DNA from: Modestobacter sp.
GTDB taxonomy: Bacteria > Actinomycetota > Actinomycetes > Mycobacteriales > Geodermatophilaceae
Length of the DNA stretch: 12,887 nt
Direction: 5' to 3'
NCBI GenBank assembly: GCA_025965635.1
Contig: JAOPWO010000100.1
Location: 1-12,887 of the forward strand
Positions 1 to 7,994 of the stretch are shown here, piece by piece (position 1 is the stretch's first letter; the number at the start of each line of letters is the position of its first letter). The notes below the pieces were generated by a model. That model searched no databases, was not told the DNA's origin, and was given only the letters and a program-made list of their open reading frames with translations. The translations under genes and the position numbers were made by a program.

Positions 1-2243
1 GGAGCCTGGAGGAGGGGGAGCCGGTCGTGGTCGCCGGCACCTACCTCAACGGCTTCTTCGAGGAGCGCCCGCTGCCCTACGCCGAGGCCGGCTACGGCTT
101 CCCCGAGCAAGGCCAGACCGTGGTCAACGTGACTGACGGCAAGCTGATCCGGTTGCTGGTCGGCGACACCCCGCTCGACCTGGCCTACGGCGAGATCATC
201 GACCACCGCCGCACGCTGGACCTGCGGGCCGGGGTGCTGCGACGGGTCACCGAGTGGCGGTCCCCCAACGGCCGCACGGTGAAGGTCACCAGCACCCGGC
301 TGGTGTCGTTCACCCGGCGCTCGATCGCGGCCATCGAGTACTCCGTGGAGTGCACCGACGACGGCGGTGACCTCTACATCGCGCTGCAGTCGGACCTGCT
401 GGCCAACGAGGTGGTGGAGGACACCGGCTCCGACGAGGACCCCCGGGCCTCGGCGGCGCTGCGCAAGCCGCTGCAGTCCGAACTGGCCGTCGCCCGCGGC
501 CGGCACGCCGTCCTGGCGCACCGCACCCGGCGCAGCAAGCTGCGGCTGGCCGTCGGGATGGACCACGTGGTGCAGATCCCCGACTCCTCGACCGAGGACA
601 TCGAGGCCTCCGGTGACCTGGCCCGGTACACCCTCGCCGCCCGGCTGCCGGCCGGCTCGTCGCTGCGGCTGGTCAAGTACCTGGCCTACGGCTGGTCGTC
701 CCGCCGGTCGACCGAGGCGCTGCGCGATCAGGTGGAGGGTGCGCTGGCCACGGCCAAGCTGGCCGGCTGGGACCGGCTGGTGCGCGAGCAGCGGGAGCTG
801 CTGGACGCCCACTGGGCGCAGTCCGACGTGCAGATCGACGGCGACGACGAGCTCCAGCAGGCGGTGCGGGTGGGCATCTTCCACGTGCTCCAAGCCGGGC
901 TGCGGGCGGAGCGGCAGCCGATCCCGGCCAAGGGGCTGACCGGGCCGGGATACGACGGGCACACGTTCTGGGACACCGAGACCTACGTGCTGCCGGTGCT
1001 GATCTACACGGCGCCCGACGCGGCCCGTGACGCGCTGCGCTGGCGGCACTCCACCCTGGACCTCGCCCGGGACCGCGCCCGCGAGCTGGGGCACCGGGGA
1101 GCGGCGTTCCCGTGGCGGACCATCCGCGGCGAGGAGACCTCCGGGTACTGGCCGGCCGGGACGGCGGCCTTCCACATCAACGCCGACATCGCCGACGCGG
1201 TGAGCCGCTACTACCAGGCCACGCTGGACGAGGCGTTCGACCGCGACTACGGCACCGAGCTGCTGGTGGAGACCGCTCGGCTATTCGCCGACCTCGGCCA
1301 CTTCGACATCGGGGACGGCTTCCGCATCGACGGGGTCACCGGGCCCGACGAGTACACCGCAGTCGTCGACAACAACGTCTACACGAACCTGATGGCGCGG
1401 CGGAACCTCCGGGGGGCGGCTGCGGCGGTCAAGCGCCAGCCGGAGACGGCCGGCCGGCTGGGCGTCACCGGTGAGGAGGTGGACCGCTGGCTGCGGGCGG
1501 CCGACGCGATGCGGATCCCCTTCGACTCCAGGCTCGGCGTGCACATGCAGTCCGACGGCTTCACCCATCACGAGGAGTGGGACTTCGAGGGGACGCCGCC
1601 GGAGAAGTACCCCCTGCTGCTGCACTACCCGTACTTCGAGATCTACCGCAAGCAGGTGATCAAGCAGGCCGACCTGGTGATGGCACTGCACCTGTGCGGT
1701 GACGAGTTCACCCTCGAGGAGAAGATCGCCGACTTCGCCTACTACGAGGCCCGCACGGTGCGTGACTCCTCGCTGTCCGCGGCTCAGCAGGCCGTGGTGG
1801 CGGCCGAGACAGGGCACCTGCAGCTGGCCTACGACTACTGGGCCGAGGCGGCGCTGACCGACCTGCAGAACCTGCACCGGAACTCCGGGCACGGGTTGCA
1901 CATCGCGTCGCTGGCCGGCGGCTGGACCGTGGCGGTGGCCGGCTTCGGCGGGATGCGCGACCACGGCACGCTGAGCTTCGCCCCCCGGCTGCCCCAGCGG
2001 ATCAACCGGCTGGGCTTCCGGGTGGTGTACCAGGGCCGGATCCTGTCGGTGTCGGTCGAGGGGACGCAGGCCACCTACCGGGTGGTCGACGGCGAGGCGC
2101 TGGACATCCACCACCACGGCCGCCAGGTCACCGTCAGCGAGCACGACCTGGTCCTGGAGATCCCGCCGGCCCCCTCGGTCGAGCCGGTCAGCCAGCCCCC
2201 GCACGCGGCGCCGCGGCGGCGGACCCGGCCCACCAGCGATTAG
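1..2243 (+). CDS. Glycoside hydrolase family 65 disaccharide phosphorylase (5'-partial)
   Basis: The reading frame is already open at base 3 (it begins SLEEGEP), so the true start lies upstream and the GTG at 27 is internal. About 50 N-terminal residues are probably missing compared with the usual 780-800 aa. Visible order: N-terminal beta-sandwich, then the (alpha/alpha)6 barrel with FWDTETY at 966-986, and the GPDEYT motif, whose Glu codon at 1350-1352 is the family general acid. The glycine-rich stretch HIASLAG follows near 1900, in the phosphate-side region of the phosphorylases, and a C-terminal beta-jelly-roll ends the domain. The last ~25 residues are a Pro/Arg-rich tail. GH65 enzymes phosphorolyse alpha-glucosides (maltose, trehalose, kojibiose, nigerose) to beta-glucose 1-phosphate in the cytosol, and a beta-phosphoglucomutase is the usual partner, which would lie outside this window if present. 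Substrate cannot be assigned from sequence. The family call is secure. Confidence 0.93.
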   Translation, partial: SLEEGEPVVVAGTYLNGFFEERPLPYAEAGYGFPEQGQTVVNVTDGKLIRLLVGDTPLDLAYGEIIDHRRTLDLRAGVLRRVTEWRSPNGRTVKVTSTRLVSFTRRSIAAIEYSVECTDDGGDLYIALQSDLLANEVVEDTGSDEDPRASAALRKPLQSELAVARGRHAVLAHRTRRSKLRLAVGMDHVVQIPDSSTEDIEASGDLARYTLAARLPAGSSLRLVKYLAYGWSSRRSTEALRDQVEGALATAKLAGWDRLVREQRELLDAHWAQSDVQIDGDDELQQAVRVGIFHVLQAGLRAERQPIPAKGLTGPGYDGHTFWDTETYVLPVLIYTAPDAARDALRWRHSTLDLARDRARELGHRGAAFPWRTIRGEETSGYWPAGTAAFHINADIADAVSRYYQATLDEAFDRDYGTELLVETARLFADLGHFDIGDGFRIDGVTGPDEYTAVVDNNVYTNLMARRNLRGAAAAVKRQPETAGRLGVTGEEVDRWLRAADAMRIPFDSRLGVHMQSDGFTHHEEWDFEGTPPEKYPLLLHYPYFEIYRKQVIKQADLVMALHLCGDEFTLEEKIADFAYYEARTVRDSSLSAAQQAVVAAETGHLQLAYDYWAEAALTDLQNLHRNSGHGLHIASLAGGWTVAVAGFGGMRDHGTLSFAPRLPQRINRLGFRVVYQGRILSVSVEGTQATYRVVDGEALDIHHHGRQVTVSEHDLVLEIPPAPSVEPVSQPPHAAPRRRTRPTSD

Positions 2244-2266
2244 CGGGAGCCGGGTGCCGGGTGCCC

Positions 2267-2974
2267 TCAGAACAGCAGCCATCGGGTGCCCTGGAGCAGG
2301 GCTGCGACGTCGATGAGCAGAAAGATCCCGACCCATACCAGGCCGGGCAGTCCGGTGAGGCGGGCCAGCTGGTCGGCGTCGGAGTCCGGCGCTCCGCCGC
2401 GCCTGCGGCGCTTGGCCTGCAGCTCCAGCACCGTCTTCGGCGCCGCCAGCAGCAGGAACCAGGTCACGCCGTGCGCGAACACCGACTGGCCCTGCGCCGG
2501 CAGCCACCAGGTGGCGGCGAGGACCAGCGCGCCGGTGACCAGCACCGACCACAGTCCGTACCAGTTGCGGATCTGCACCAGCAGCAGCGCGAGCAGGGCC
2601 AGCAGCACCCACAGCAGCCCGACGGCGTACCCGGCACCCAGCAGCGCCGCCGCGCCCAGCCCGAGGAGGCCCGGCCCGGTGTAGCCGGCGGCGCTGGTGA
2701 GCACCATCCCGGCGCCGGTGGGGCGGCCGGCCGAGACGGTCAGCCCGGAGGTGTCCGAGTGCAGCCGGATCCCGGCCAGCCGTCGTCCGGTGACCAGCGC
2801 GGCCAGCCCGTGCGCGCCCTCGTGGGCGATGGTCACCGCATGCCTGGCGTGCCGCCAGACAGCGGGGACGAGCACGAGCACGGCGGCGAGGACGGCGCAG
2901 CCCAGCAGCCAGGACGTCGGCAGTGGGGGAGCGGTGACACGGACCCGGTCCCAGAAGGTGCTCAGCGCGTCCAC
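2267..2974 (-). CDS. M50-type (site-2-protease-like) membrane metallopeptidase
   Basis: A 235-aa polytopic membrane protein. A first hydrophobic segment lies at ~21-40, followed by the zinc-binding HEGAH at 51-55 (H51, E52, H55), as in M50B-like actinobacterial peptidases. AAGYTGP at 96-101 is a second family hallmark. Further membrane segments follow at ~102-131, ~140-158, ~165-180 and ~208-228. The Asp-containing stretch SDADQLARLTGLP (198-210) near the C-terminus may supply the third metal ligand (inference). The start is GTG; no Shine-Dalgarno sequence is seen, and GACCAT stands 6 nt upstream, a weak match to the leaderless pattern found elsewhere in this window. It lies 91 bp downstream of the response regulator on the same strand, so it may belong to that operon. 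It converges on the GH65 gene with only 23 bp between stops. Substrate unknown; peptidase activity is inferred from HExxH only. Confidence 0.82.
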   Translation of the reverse strand: MDALSTFWDRVRVTAPPLPTSWLLGCAVLAAVLVLVPAVWRHARHAVTIAHEGAHGLAALVTGRRLAGIRLHSDTSGLTVSAGRPTGAGMVLTSAAGYTGPGLLGLGAAALLGAGYAVGLLWVLLALLALLLVQIRNWYGLWSVLVTGALVLAATWWLPAQGQSVFAHGVTWFLLLAAPKTVLELQAKRRRRGGAPDSDADQLARLTGLPGLVWVGIFLLIDVAALLQGTRWLLF

Positions 2975-3065
2975 CGGTCGATGGTCGCCAGTGGACCTGT
3001 GCGCCCGCCCAGCGCCACGCCGGGCTGCCGGGGTGAGGCGACCGGCACCGCGGCGGGGTCCGTCA

Positions 3066-3776
3066 TCAGTCGAGCCCGCCGTCGTGGGTGAGCAGCGCCA
3101 CCTGGACCCGGTTGGCGACCTCCAGCTTGGTCAGCAGCCGGGAGACGTGCGCCTTGACGGTGGCCACGCTCAGGTAGAGCTCGGCGCCGATCTGCGCGTT
3201 CGACAGCCCGCGGCCGACGGCCAGGGCGACCTCGCGCTCCCGCTCGCTGAGCAGATCCAGCGTGCGGCGGGCGCGGAACCGGCGGGCCGCCCCCGCGTCG
3301 CCGGGCGCCGCGTCCAGCTGGGCGACGTGCGCCATCAGCTGCCGGGTGACGGTGGGGGAGAGCATCGGCTCGCCCTCGGCCACCCGGCGCACCGCCGCCA
3401 CGATGTCCGCCGGCGGGGTGTCCTTGAGCAGGAACCCGCTGGCGCCGGCGCGCAAGGCCCGCAGCACCGAGGTGTCGGCGTCGAACGTGGTCAGCACGAT
3501 GACCTCCGGGCCGCCGGGCCGGGCACGCAGCTGCTCGGTGGCGGTCAGCCCGTCGACCCGGGTCATCCGGATGTCCATCAGGACGACGTCGGGCGCGGTG
3601 CGTTCGACCGCCGCGGCCACCTCGTCCCCGTCGGCGGCCTCCCCGACCAGCAGCAGGCCCGGCGCGCCACCCAGCACCATGGACAGCGCCGCCCGGACCA
3701 ACGGGTCGTCGTCGACGACCAGGACCCGCACCGGGAGCGGCCCAGCACCCTCTGGTCCTGCTCCGGACCCGGTCAT
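3066..3776 (-). CDS. NarL/FixJ-family response regulator
   Basis: A 236-aa two-domain regulator. The receiver domain occupies ~16-133: acidic pocket DDD at 22-24, phospho-acceptor Asp68 in LMDIRM, switch Thr96/97 in LTTFD, and Lys118 in FLLKD. A linker of ~40 residues leads to a LuxR-type helix-turn-helix at ~172-232 (LSEREREV, then NAQIGAELYLSVATVKAHV). All key residues are present, so it should be phosphorylated by its partner kinase and bind DNA as a dimer. Its ATG overlaps the TGA of the kinase gene (ATGA), which implies translational coupling. It has a ~15-residue N-terminal extension before the first strand. Likely targets are the divergent ABC transporter and its own operon, through the paired dyads at 5123-5156 (inference). 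Confidence 0.95.
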   Translation of the reverse strand: MTGSGAGPEGAGPLPVRVLVVDDDPLVRAALSMVLGGAPGLLLVGEAADGDEVAAAVERTAPDVVLMDIRMTRVDGLTATEQLRARPGGPEVIVLTTFDADTSVLRALRAGASGFLLKDTPPADIVAAVRRVAEGEPMLSPTVTRQLMAHVAQLDAAPGDAGAARRFRARRTLDLLSEREREVALAVGRGLSNAQIGAELYLSVATVKAHVSRLLTKLEVANRVQVALLTHDGGLD

Positions 3777-5065
3777 GCCCCGGCCGGCCAGGGCAGCCAG
3801 GCGTGCAGCCGGAAGTCGCCGTCCGGCGTCCAGCCGTGCTCGAGGCGCCCGCCGGCCAGGCTGACCCGCTCGCCCAACCCGACCAACCCGGTGCCGCTGT
3901 TGGGCAGCGCGGGGTGCAGCCGGGTGCCGACCCGGGGCGGGTTGCCGACCTCGACGGTGAGCCCGCCCGCGGGCCCACCGGCCACCATCACGGTCGACGT
4001 CGCGCCCGGGGCGTGCTTGCGCACGTTGGTGAGCCCTTCCTGGACGACGCGGTAGGCGGTACGCCCGGCCAGGGCCGGGGCGGCGTCCAGATCGGCGACC
4101 CGGTACTCCTCCCGGACCCGCACCCCGGCACCCCGCACCTCCTCCACCAGGGCCGGGACGTCGCCCAGCGTGGGCTGCGGCCGGGTGCTGGCGGCGCCGT
4201 CGGAGTCCCGCAGCACGCCGATGACCTCTCGGAGGTCCTCCAGCGCCTGTCGGGCACTCGCCCGGATCACCCCGGCCGCCCGCGCGACCTCGGCCGGCGG
4301 AGCATCGGGACGGAACTCCAGGGCGCCGGCGTGCATGCTCAGCAGCGAGATGCGGTGGGCCAGCACGTCGTGCATCTCCCGGGCGATCCGGGTGCGCTCC
4401 AGCTGCCGGGCCTGGCCGACGCGCAGCAGCTGCTCGGACTCAGCCCGCTGCGCGCGCTCCTGCAGCGACCGGATGAGCTGGCGGCGGGCCCGGACGAACA
4501 TGCCCCAGGCGACGACGGCCGCGGTCAGCGCGGTGCCGAGGGCGGCGAACACCATCCATTCCAGCCCGGGGACCGGCCGGACGACCAGGTACGCGGCCAG
4601 GCTCACCAGGTGGACGGCGGCGACGCCGACGACCGTCTGCCAGCGCCGGTGCACCGCCACGGTGAACAGCGCGATCAGCACCGCCAGCGCGGCCATGTCG
4701 GAGAAGGTGCCCGCGCAGGCCAGCGCGAGGGCCACCCCGACCGGCCAGCGTCGGCGCAGCCACAGGGCGAGGCAGGCCAGCACGCCGACGACGACGTCGG
4801 CGGCGACCAGCAGGTCCGGCGGCGTCGGTGCGTCCACCAGGGCGACGCCGACGAAGACCGCGCCGACCAGCAGCGAGAGCAGGACGGCGGCGATGTCGAC
4901 GAACCAGTCGCGCACCGACCGGCGGACCCGGTGCCGCGGTGCGCCCGGCACGCCGCTGTCGACGGTGTCCCCGGCCAGGTCCAGGTCGGCGAGCAGCTGG
5001 GCCGGCACCAGCGACGGATGGTCGACCCCGGGGGTGCCCGGCCGAGGTCGGGTGGCTGTACGCAC
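3773..5065 (-). CDS. Sensor histidine kinase (HisKA_3 type)
   Basis: A 430-aa membrane kinase. The cytosolic N-terminus is followed by hydrophobic segments at ~55-78, ~86-103, ~108-138, ~144-162 and ~170-192, with only short loops, so it probably senses within or near the membrane. The dimerisation helix carries REMHDVLAHRIS with phospho-acceptor His232. The ATPase domain has its N box at ~340-351 (Asn347 in EGLTNVRKHA) and a glycine box GTGLVGLGER at 391-400. The usual DxGxG box is replaced by VEVGNPPR (~371-378), a degeneration also found in other actinobacterial kinases of this group. The start is GTG; TAGCCT lies exactly 6 nt upstream with no Shine-Dalgarno sequence, suggesting a leaderless mRNA. 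The stop overlaps the regulator start. Signal unknown; the divergent ABC exporter suggests a drug, peptide or envelope-stress cue (inference). Confidence 0.94.
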   Translation of the reverse strand: MRTATRPRPGTPGVDHPSLVPAQLLADLDLAGDTVDSGVPGAPRHRVRRSVRDWFVDIAAVLLSLLVGAVFVGVALVDAPTPPDLLVAADVVVGVLACLALWLRRRWPVGVALALACAGTFSDMAALAVLIALFTVAVHRRWQTVVGVAAVHLVSLAAYLVVRPVPGLEWMVFAALGTALTAAVVAWGMFVRARRQLIRSLQERAQRAESEQLLRVGQARQLERTRIAREMHDVLAHRISLLSMHAGALEFRPDAPPAEVARAAGVIRASARQALEDLREVIGVLRDSDGAASTRPQPTLGDVPALVEEVRGAGVRVREEYRVADLDAAPALAGRTAYRVVQEGLTNVRKHAPGATSTVMVAGGPAGGLTVEVGNPPRVGTRLHPALPNSGTGLVGLGERVSLAGGRLEHGWTPDGDFRLHAWLPWPAGA

Positions 5066-5071
5066 ACCTGG

Positions 5072-5077
5072 AGGCTA
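5072..5077 (-). promoter_or_regulatory. -10 element of leaderless kinase operon promoter
   Basis: On the minus strand TAGCCT (TANNNT consensus) is followed by 6 nt and then the GTG start of the kinase. No Shine-Dalgarno sequence lies between, so transcription would begin at or next to the start codon. No convincing -35 box is seen at 17-18 bp. Confidence 0.5.
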
Positions 5078-5122
5078 CGAGGGGGGACCGGCAGCCGGTA
5101 CCGACCGAGGTCTACCGCCTGC

Positions 5123-5156
5123 CTGCCCGGGGCAGACCAACGGCTACCCGGGGCAG
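5123..5156. promoter_or_regulatory. Paired 13-bp dyads, candidate response-regulator operator
   Basis: CTGCCCGGGGCAG (5123-5135) and CTACCCGGGGCAG (5144-5156) differ at one base and start exactly 21 bp apart, two turns of B-DNA. The first has perfect 5-bp inverted arms (CTGCC/GGCAG) around a 3-bp centre. They lie between the divergent kinase and ABC transporter starts. Their centres are about 54 and 75 bp upstream of the ABC start, and about 64 and 85 bp upstream of the kinase start. That is where an activator dimer pair would bind. Assignment to this response regulator is inference from position and symmetry. Confidence 0.45.
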
Positions 5157-5203
5157 GCCCGCCGGCCGATGCGGGAGCCGGCTGGCACGGACACGCTCAC
5201 CCC

Positions 5204-6139
5204 ATGATCGCCATCGAGCACCTCACGAAGCGGTACGGCACCCAGCTCGCCGTCTCCGACGTGTCCTTCGGCTGCGAACCCGGCACGGTGACCGGCTTCC
5301 TGGGCCCCAACGGCGCGGGCAAGTCGACCACCCTCCGGTCGCTGTGCGGCCTCGCCACCCCGACCAGCGGGACGACGGCCATCGGCGGGCGGGCCTACCG
5401 CGATCTGCCCAACGCCGGACGGCAGGTCGGCGTGCTGCTCGACGCCGGCGCCCAGCACGCCGGCCGCACGGGGCGCGAGGCGCTGCTGCTGTCGGCGATG
5501 GTGCTCGGCGTCGACCGGCGGCGGGTCGACGAGGTGCTGGAACTGGTCGGCCTGGCCGGCAGCCCGGCCGGCAAGCGGGTGGGGAAGTACTCACTCGGCA
5601 TGCGGCAGCGGCTCGGTCTGGCCACCGCGCTGCTGGGCGATCCGGAGGTGCTGGTCCTCGACGAGCCGGCCAACGGCCTGGACCCCGAGGGCATCTTCTG
5701 GATGCGCGGCCTGCTCCGCGGCTTCGCCGACCGCGGCGGCACCGTGCTGCTGTCCTCCCACCTGCTGCACGAGGTCGAGGCGGTCGCCGACCAGCTGGTG
5801 GTCATCGCCGGCGGGCGCGTCGTGGCCCGGGGGAGCAAGGCGCAGCTGCTGACGTCCACCGGGACGGTGGTCCGGGCGACCGACCCCGCCGCCCTGCAGT
5901 CGGCCCTGACCGCCGCGGGCATCGGCGTCGCGCCCGGGCTGGCCGGTGCGCTCGTGGCCGACGCCGAGCCCGAGGCCGTCGGCCGGGCGGCGGCCGCGGA
6001 GGCCGTCGTCCTGGTGGAGCTCCGGCCGGCCGACGGCGGCGGCCTGGAGGAGCTGTTCCGGTCGCTGACCGGCTCGTCCGACACCCCGCCGGCCGGGACC
6101 GTCCCGGCCGCCCAGCAGGTCCAGGAGGCCCGGGCATGA
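5204..6139 (+). CDS. ABC transporter ATP-binding protein (DrrA-like)
   Basis: A 311-aa single nucleotide-binding domain protein. Walker A is GPNGAGKST at 34-42 (Lys40), the signature LGMRQRLGLA at 131-140, Walker B VLVLDEP ending at Glu154, D-loop ANGLDPEG, and the switch His186 in LLSSHLLHE. The Q-loop region (RQVGVLLDAGAQHAGRT) fits the actinobacterial DrrA-like exporters. The ~100-residue C-terminal extension is Ala/Gly-rich. The ATG at 5204 is chosen because the family begins MIxIEHLTKRYG; the frame stays open far upstream, but that part is antisense to the kinase. No Shine-Dalgarno sequence is visible; CACGCT sits 6 nt upstream, a partial match to the local leaderless -10. It overlaps the permease gene by ATGA, so the two are co-translated and should form one exporter at the membrane. 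Substrate not predictable. Confidence 0.95.
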   Translation: MIAIEHLTKRYGTQLAVSDVSFGCEPGTVTGFLGPNGAGKSTTLRSLCGLATPTSGTTAIGGRAYRDLPNAGRQVGVLLDAGAQHAGRTGREALLLSAMVLGVDRRRVDEVLELVGLAGSPAGKRVGKYSLGMRQRLGLATALLGDPEVLVLDEPANGLDPEGIFWMRGLLRGFADRGGTVLLSSHLLHEVEAVADQLVVIAGGRVVARGSKAQLLTSTGTVVRATDPAALQSALTAAGIGVAPGLAGALVADAEPEAVGRAAAAEAVVLVELRPADGGGLEELFRSLTGSSDTPPAGTVPAAQQVQEARA

Positions 6140-6933
6140 GCAGCACCGTCTCGACGACACCCCCCGGCGCAGGGCTGCACACGCAGCCGGCCCCCCGGAC
6201 GACCTCGATGGTGCAGCTGACCCGGGTGGAGCTGCGCAAGTCCGCCGACACCCGCGCCGGGCGCTGGCTGCTGGTCGCGATCGCGGCGGTCGCGCTGCTC
6301 GTCGCGGGTCTCCAGCTGTTCTTCGACGACGGCGTCGACGGCAGCTTCGGCTACTTCTTCACTGCCAGCCAGTTCCCGGTCGGCTTCCTGCTGCCGGTGC
6401 TGGGCATCCTGCTGGTCACCAGCGAGTGGTCGCAGCGCACGGCGATGACGACCTTCGCGCTGGTGCCGGTGCGCTCCCGGGTGCTGACCGCCAAGATGCT
6501 GGCCGCGGCGCTGCTCGCCGTCCTCGGGGTGCTGGCCACCCTGGTGGTGGCGGCCCTGGCGACCCTCCTGACACCGGCGGTGGCCGGGCCCGCATCCCGG
6601 TGGGAGCTCTCCGGTGCCCACCTCGGCCAGGTGCTCCTCGTGCAGGTCGTCGTGGTCCTGGTCGGGGTGGCGTTCGGCATGCTGCTGCTGAGCTCGCCGC
6701 TGGCGATCGTCCTGTACTTCCTGCTGCCCGTGGTGGTCACCATCCTGGTCAGCAGCGTGGCGGCACTGGACTGGGTGCGCGACTGGCTGGACCTCACCAC
6801 GACGACGATCCCGATGTACGACGGTCAGCTCGCGGGGCAGGGCTGGGCGCAGGTCGGCACCTCGGTCGCCCTGTGGTTGCTGCTGCCGCTGATGGCAGGC
6901 TGGGTGCGCATCCAGCGCTCCGAGATCGCCTGA
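6136..6933 (+). CDS. ABC-2 type transporter permease
   Basis: A 265-aa integral membrane protein with about six membrane segments: ~43-62, ~78-96, ~115-145, ~163-186, ~190-210 and ~240-258. It starts with ~30 residues of low-complexity cytosolic sequence and then VELRKSADTRAGRW, a short amphipathic stretch common at the start of these permeases. TSEWSQRTAMTTFALVPVRSRVLTAK after the second segment is the characteristic ABC-2 coupling region. Start choice: ATG overlaps the TGA of the ATPase gene, and AGGAGG at 6123-6128 is well placed 7 nt upstream. It is the likely partner of the preceding ATPase, giving a (NBD-TMD)2 exporter in the cytoplasmic membrane. A hairpin directly after the stop suggests the transcript ends here. 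Confidence 0.9.
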   Translation: MSSTVSTTPPGAGLHTQPAPRTTSMVQLTRVELRKSADTRAGRWLLVAIAAVALLVAGLQLFFDDGVDGSFGYFFTASQFPVGFLLPVLGILLVTSEWSQRTAMTTFALVPVRSRVLTAKMLAAALLAVLGVLATLVVAALATLLTPAVAGPASRWELSGAHLGQVLLVQVVVVLVGVAFGMLLLSSPLAIVLYFLLPVVVTILVSSVAALDWVRDWLDLTTTTIPMYDGQLAGQGWAQVGTSVALWLLLPLMAGWVRIQRSEIA

Positions 6934-6934
6934 C

Positions 6935-6963
6935 ACACCGTTCGGCGGGGCCCCGACGGGTGT
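6935..6963 (+). terminator. Hairpin after the ABC transporter operon
   Basis: ACACC (6935-6939) pairs with GGTGT (6959-6963) and TCGG (6942-6945) with CCGA (6953-6956), separated by a 2x2 mismatch and closed by a 7-nt loop. It begins 2 nt after the permease stop. No U-tract follows, as is usual for actinobacterial terminators, so the role is probable, not certain. Confidence 0.4.
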
Positions 6964-6979
6964 CCCGCTGAAAGGTGTG

Positions 6980-6989
6980 CTGATATCAG
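6980..6989. promoter_or_regulatory. CTGATATCAG palindrome upstream of the DMT gene
   Basis: A perfect 10-bp palindrome in a very GC-rich context, 62 bp before the preferred GTG start of the DMT-type gene. It could be an operator or overlap a -10 element. If translation really starts at 6977 it would be coding. Weak evidence on its own. Confidence 0.2.
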
Positions 6990-7051
6990 TCGGTGACCAG
7001 CCTGCGACTCGTGTGCAGCGGCGTCCTCAGCGACCCTGGGGCGGGCCGCCG

Positions 7052-7966
7052 GTGACGGCCGTCGTCCTGGCGCTGCTGTCGGCCTGCATGTTCGCCGTCT
7101 CGACGGTGGTACAGCACCGGGCGGCGACGTCGGCGTCCGAGACCGTCGGCACCGGGAAGGTGCTGCGGCTGATCGGGGCCCTGGTCAGCCACCGGGGGTG
7201 GCTGGCCGGTCAGGCCGCCGCGCTGACCGGGTTCCTGCTGCACGCCTCGGCCCTGCGGCACGGGGCGGTCGTCATCGTCCAGCCGCTGCTGTCCGGCGGG
7301 CTGGTGATCTCCCTGGCACTCGGCGCGCTGGTCGACCGCAGGCACCCGGGCCGGCCGCTGCCCGACCGCACCCAGTGGGCCGCCGCCGGGGCCGTGGTCC
7401 TCGCCCTCGCCATCTTCGTGCTGTCGGCCGCGCCGCGGCACGGCAGCGCCGAGGCCCGCCCGGTCGCACTGCTGATCTGCCTGGGCGGCTTCGTCGCCGT
7501 CGCCGCCGTGTCGGCGCTGTGGGCCCGCCGTCCCGGCGCCGCCCACCGGGCGCTCGCGCTGGCTGTGGCCTCCGGGCTGGGGTTCGGCATCACCGGGCTG
7601 CTGGTCAAGGACGTCGTCGCCCGGCCGCCGGGGGACTGGCTGACCTCCTGGACGACGTACGCGCTGCTCGCCACCGGTGCGGCGTCCATCGTCTTCGCCC
7701 AGTGGGCCTACCAGTCCGGCGCGCTCATCGAGGCGCTGCCGGTGATGGCCGTGCTGGAGCCGCTGGTGGCCGTCGGGCTGGCCGGCCCGGTGTACGGGGA
7801 GCAACTGGCGCCGGGGTTCCTGATGCACACCGGTCAGGTGATCGGCGTGCTCGGCCTGACGGTCGGGGTGCTGGTGCTGGCCCGGCGGAGCGCGGCCAAC
7901 GAGCTGAAGCGGGCCGAGGTGGAGCACGTGCCCGTGCACGGGGCGATCCCGCCGATCGCCGGTTGA
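7052..7966 (+). CDS. DMT-superfamily (EamA/NIPA-like) membrane transporter
   Basis: A 304-aa protein of about nine to ten hydrophobic helices with very short loops. The first helix (~2-20) ends in the charged motif QHRAAT, which resembles the NIPA-like and small-molecule exporters of the drug/metabolite transporter superfamily. The late motif LEPLVAVGLAGPVYGEQL before the last helix (~265-285) is typical of the second half of these proteins. The C-terminal ~25 residues are cytosolic and polar. Start: GTG at 7052 puts the protein directly at the first helix, with a weak G-rich element (TGGGGCGG, 7037-7044) upstream. An in-frame GTG at 6977 would add 25 Arg/Gly/Pro-rich residues and has AAAGG only 1 nt before it, so it is less likely. 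Substrate unknown. Separate transcription unit from the ABC genes. Confidence 0.85.
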   Translation: MTAVVLALLSACMFAVSTVVQHRAATSASETVGTGKVLRLIGALVSHRGWLAGQAAALTGFLLHASALRHGAVVIVQPLLSGGLVISLALGALVDRRHPGRPLPDRTQWAAAGAVVLALAIFVLSAAPRHGSAEARPVALLICLGGFVAVAAVSALWARRPGAAHRALALAVASGLGFGITGLLVKDVVARPPGDWLTSWTTYALLATGAASIVFAQWAYQSGALIEALPVMAVLEPLVAVGLAGPVYGEQLAPGFLMHTGQVIGVLGLTVGVLVLARRSAANELKRAEVEHVPVHGAIPPIAG

Positions 7967-7978
7967 CCGGCGCGCCGG
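7958..7978. terminator. Overlapping palindromes at convergent gene ends
   Basis: GCCGG (7958-7962) and CCGGC (7967-7971) flank the TTGA that contains the DMT gene stop codon. Overlapping it, CCGGCGCGCCGG (7967-7978) is a perfect 12-bp palindrome. It lies between two convergent genes 28 bp apart and could terminate both transcripts. No U-tract on either strand. Confidence 0.3.
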
Positions 7979-7994
7979 GTCGGCGTGACGGCGG

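Noticed and set aside
1281..2612. 443-codon minus-strand open frame
   Set aside because: Antisense to GH65 and in another frame of the M50 gene; no domain features.
2962..3978. 338-codon minus-strand frame overlapping regulator and kinase
   Set aside because: Arg/Gly/Pro-rich shadow frame; the overlapping frame carries a complete response regulator.
3803..5203. Long in-frame upstream extension of the ABC ATPase
   Set aside because: This part is antisense to the kinase and has no family similarity; the ATPase domain begins exactly at the ATG at 5204.
5395..6936. 513-codon minus-strand open frame
   Set aside because: Antisense to the ABC ATPase and permease genes; Gln/His/Arg-rich composition with no motif.
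6977..7051. 25-codon extension of the DMT protein
   Set aside because: Adds a polar Arg/Pro-rich stretch before the first helix; its G-rich element is only 1 nt from the GTG. Not fully excluded.
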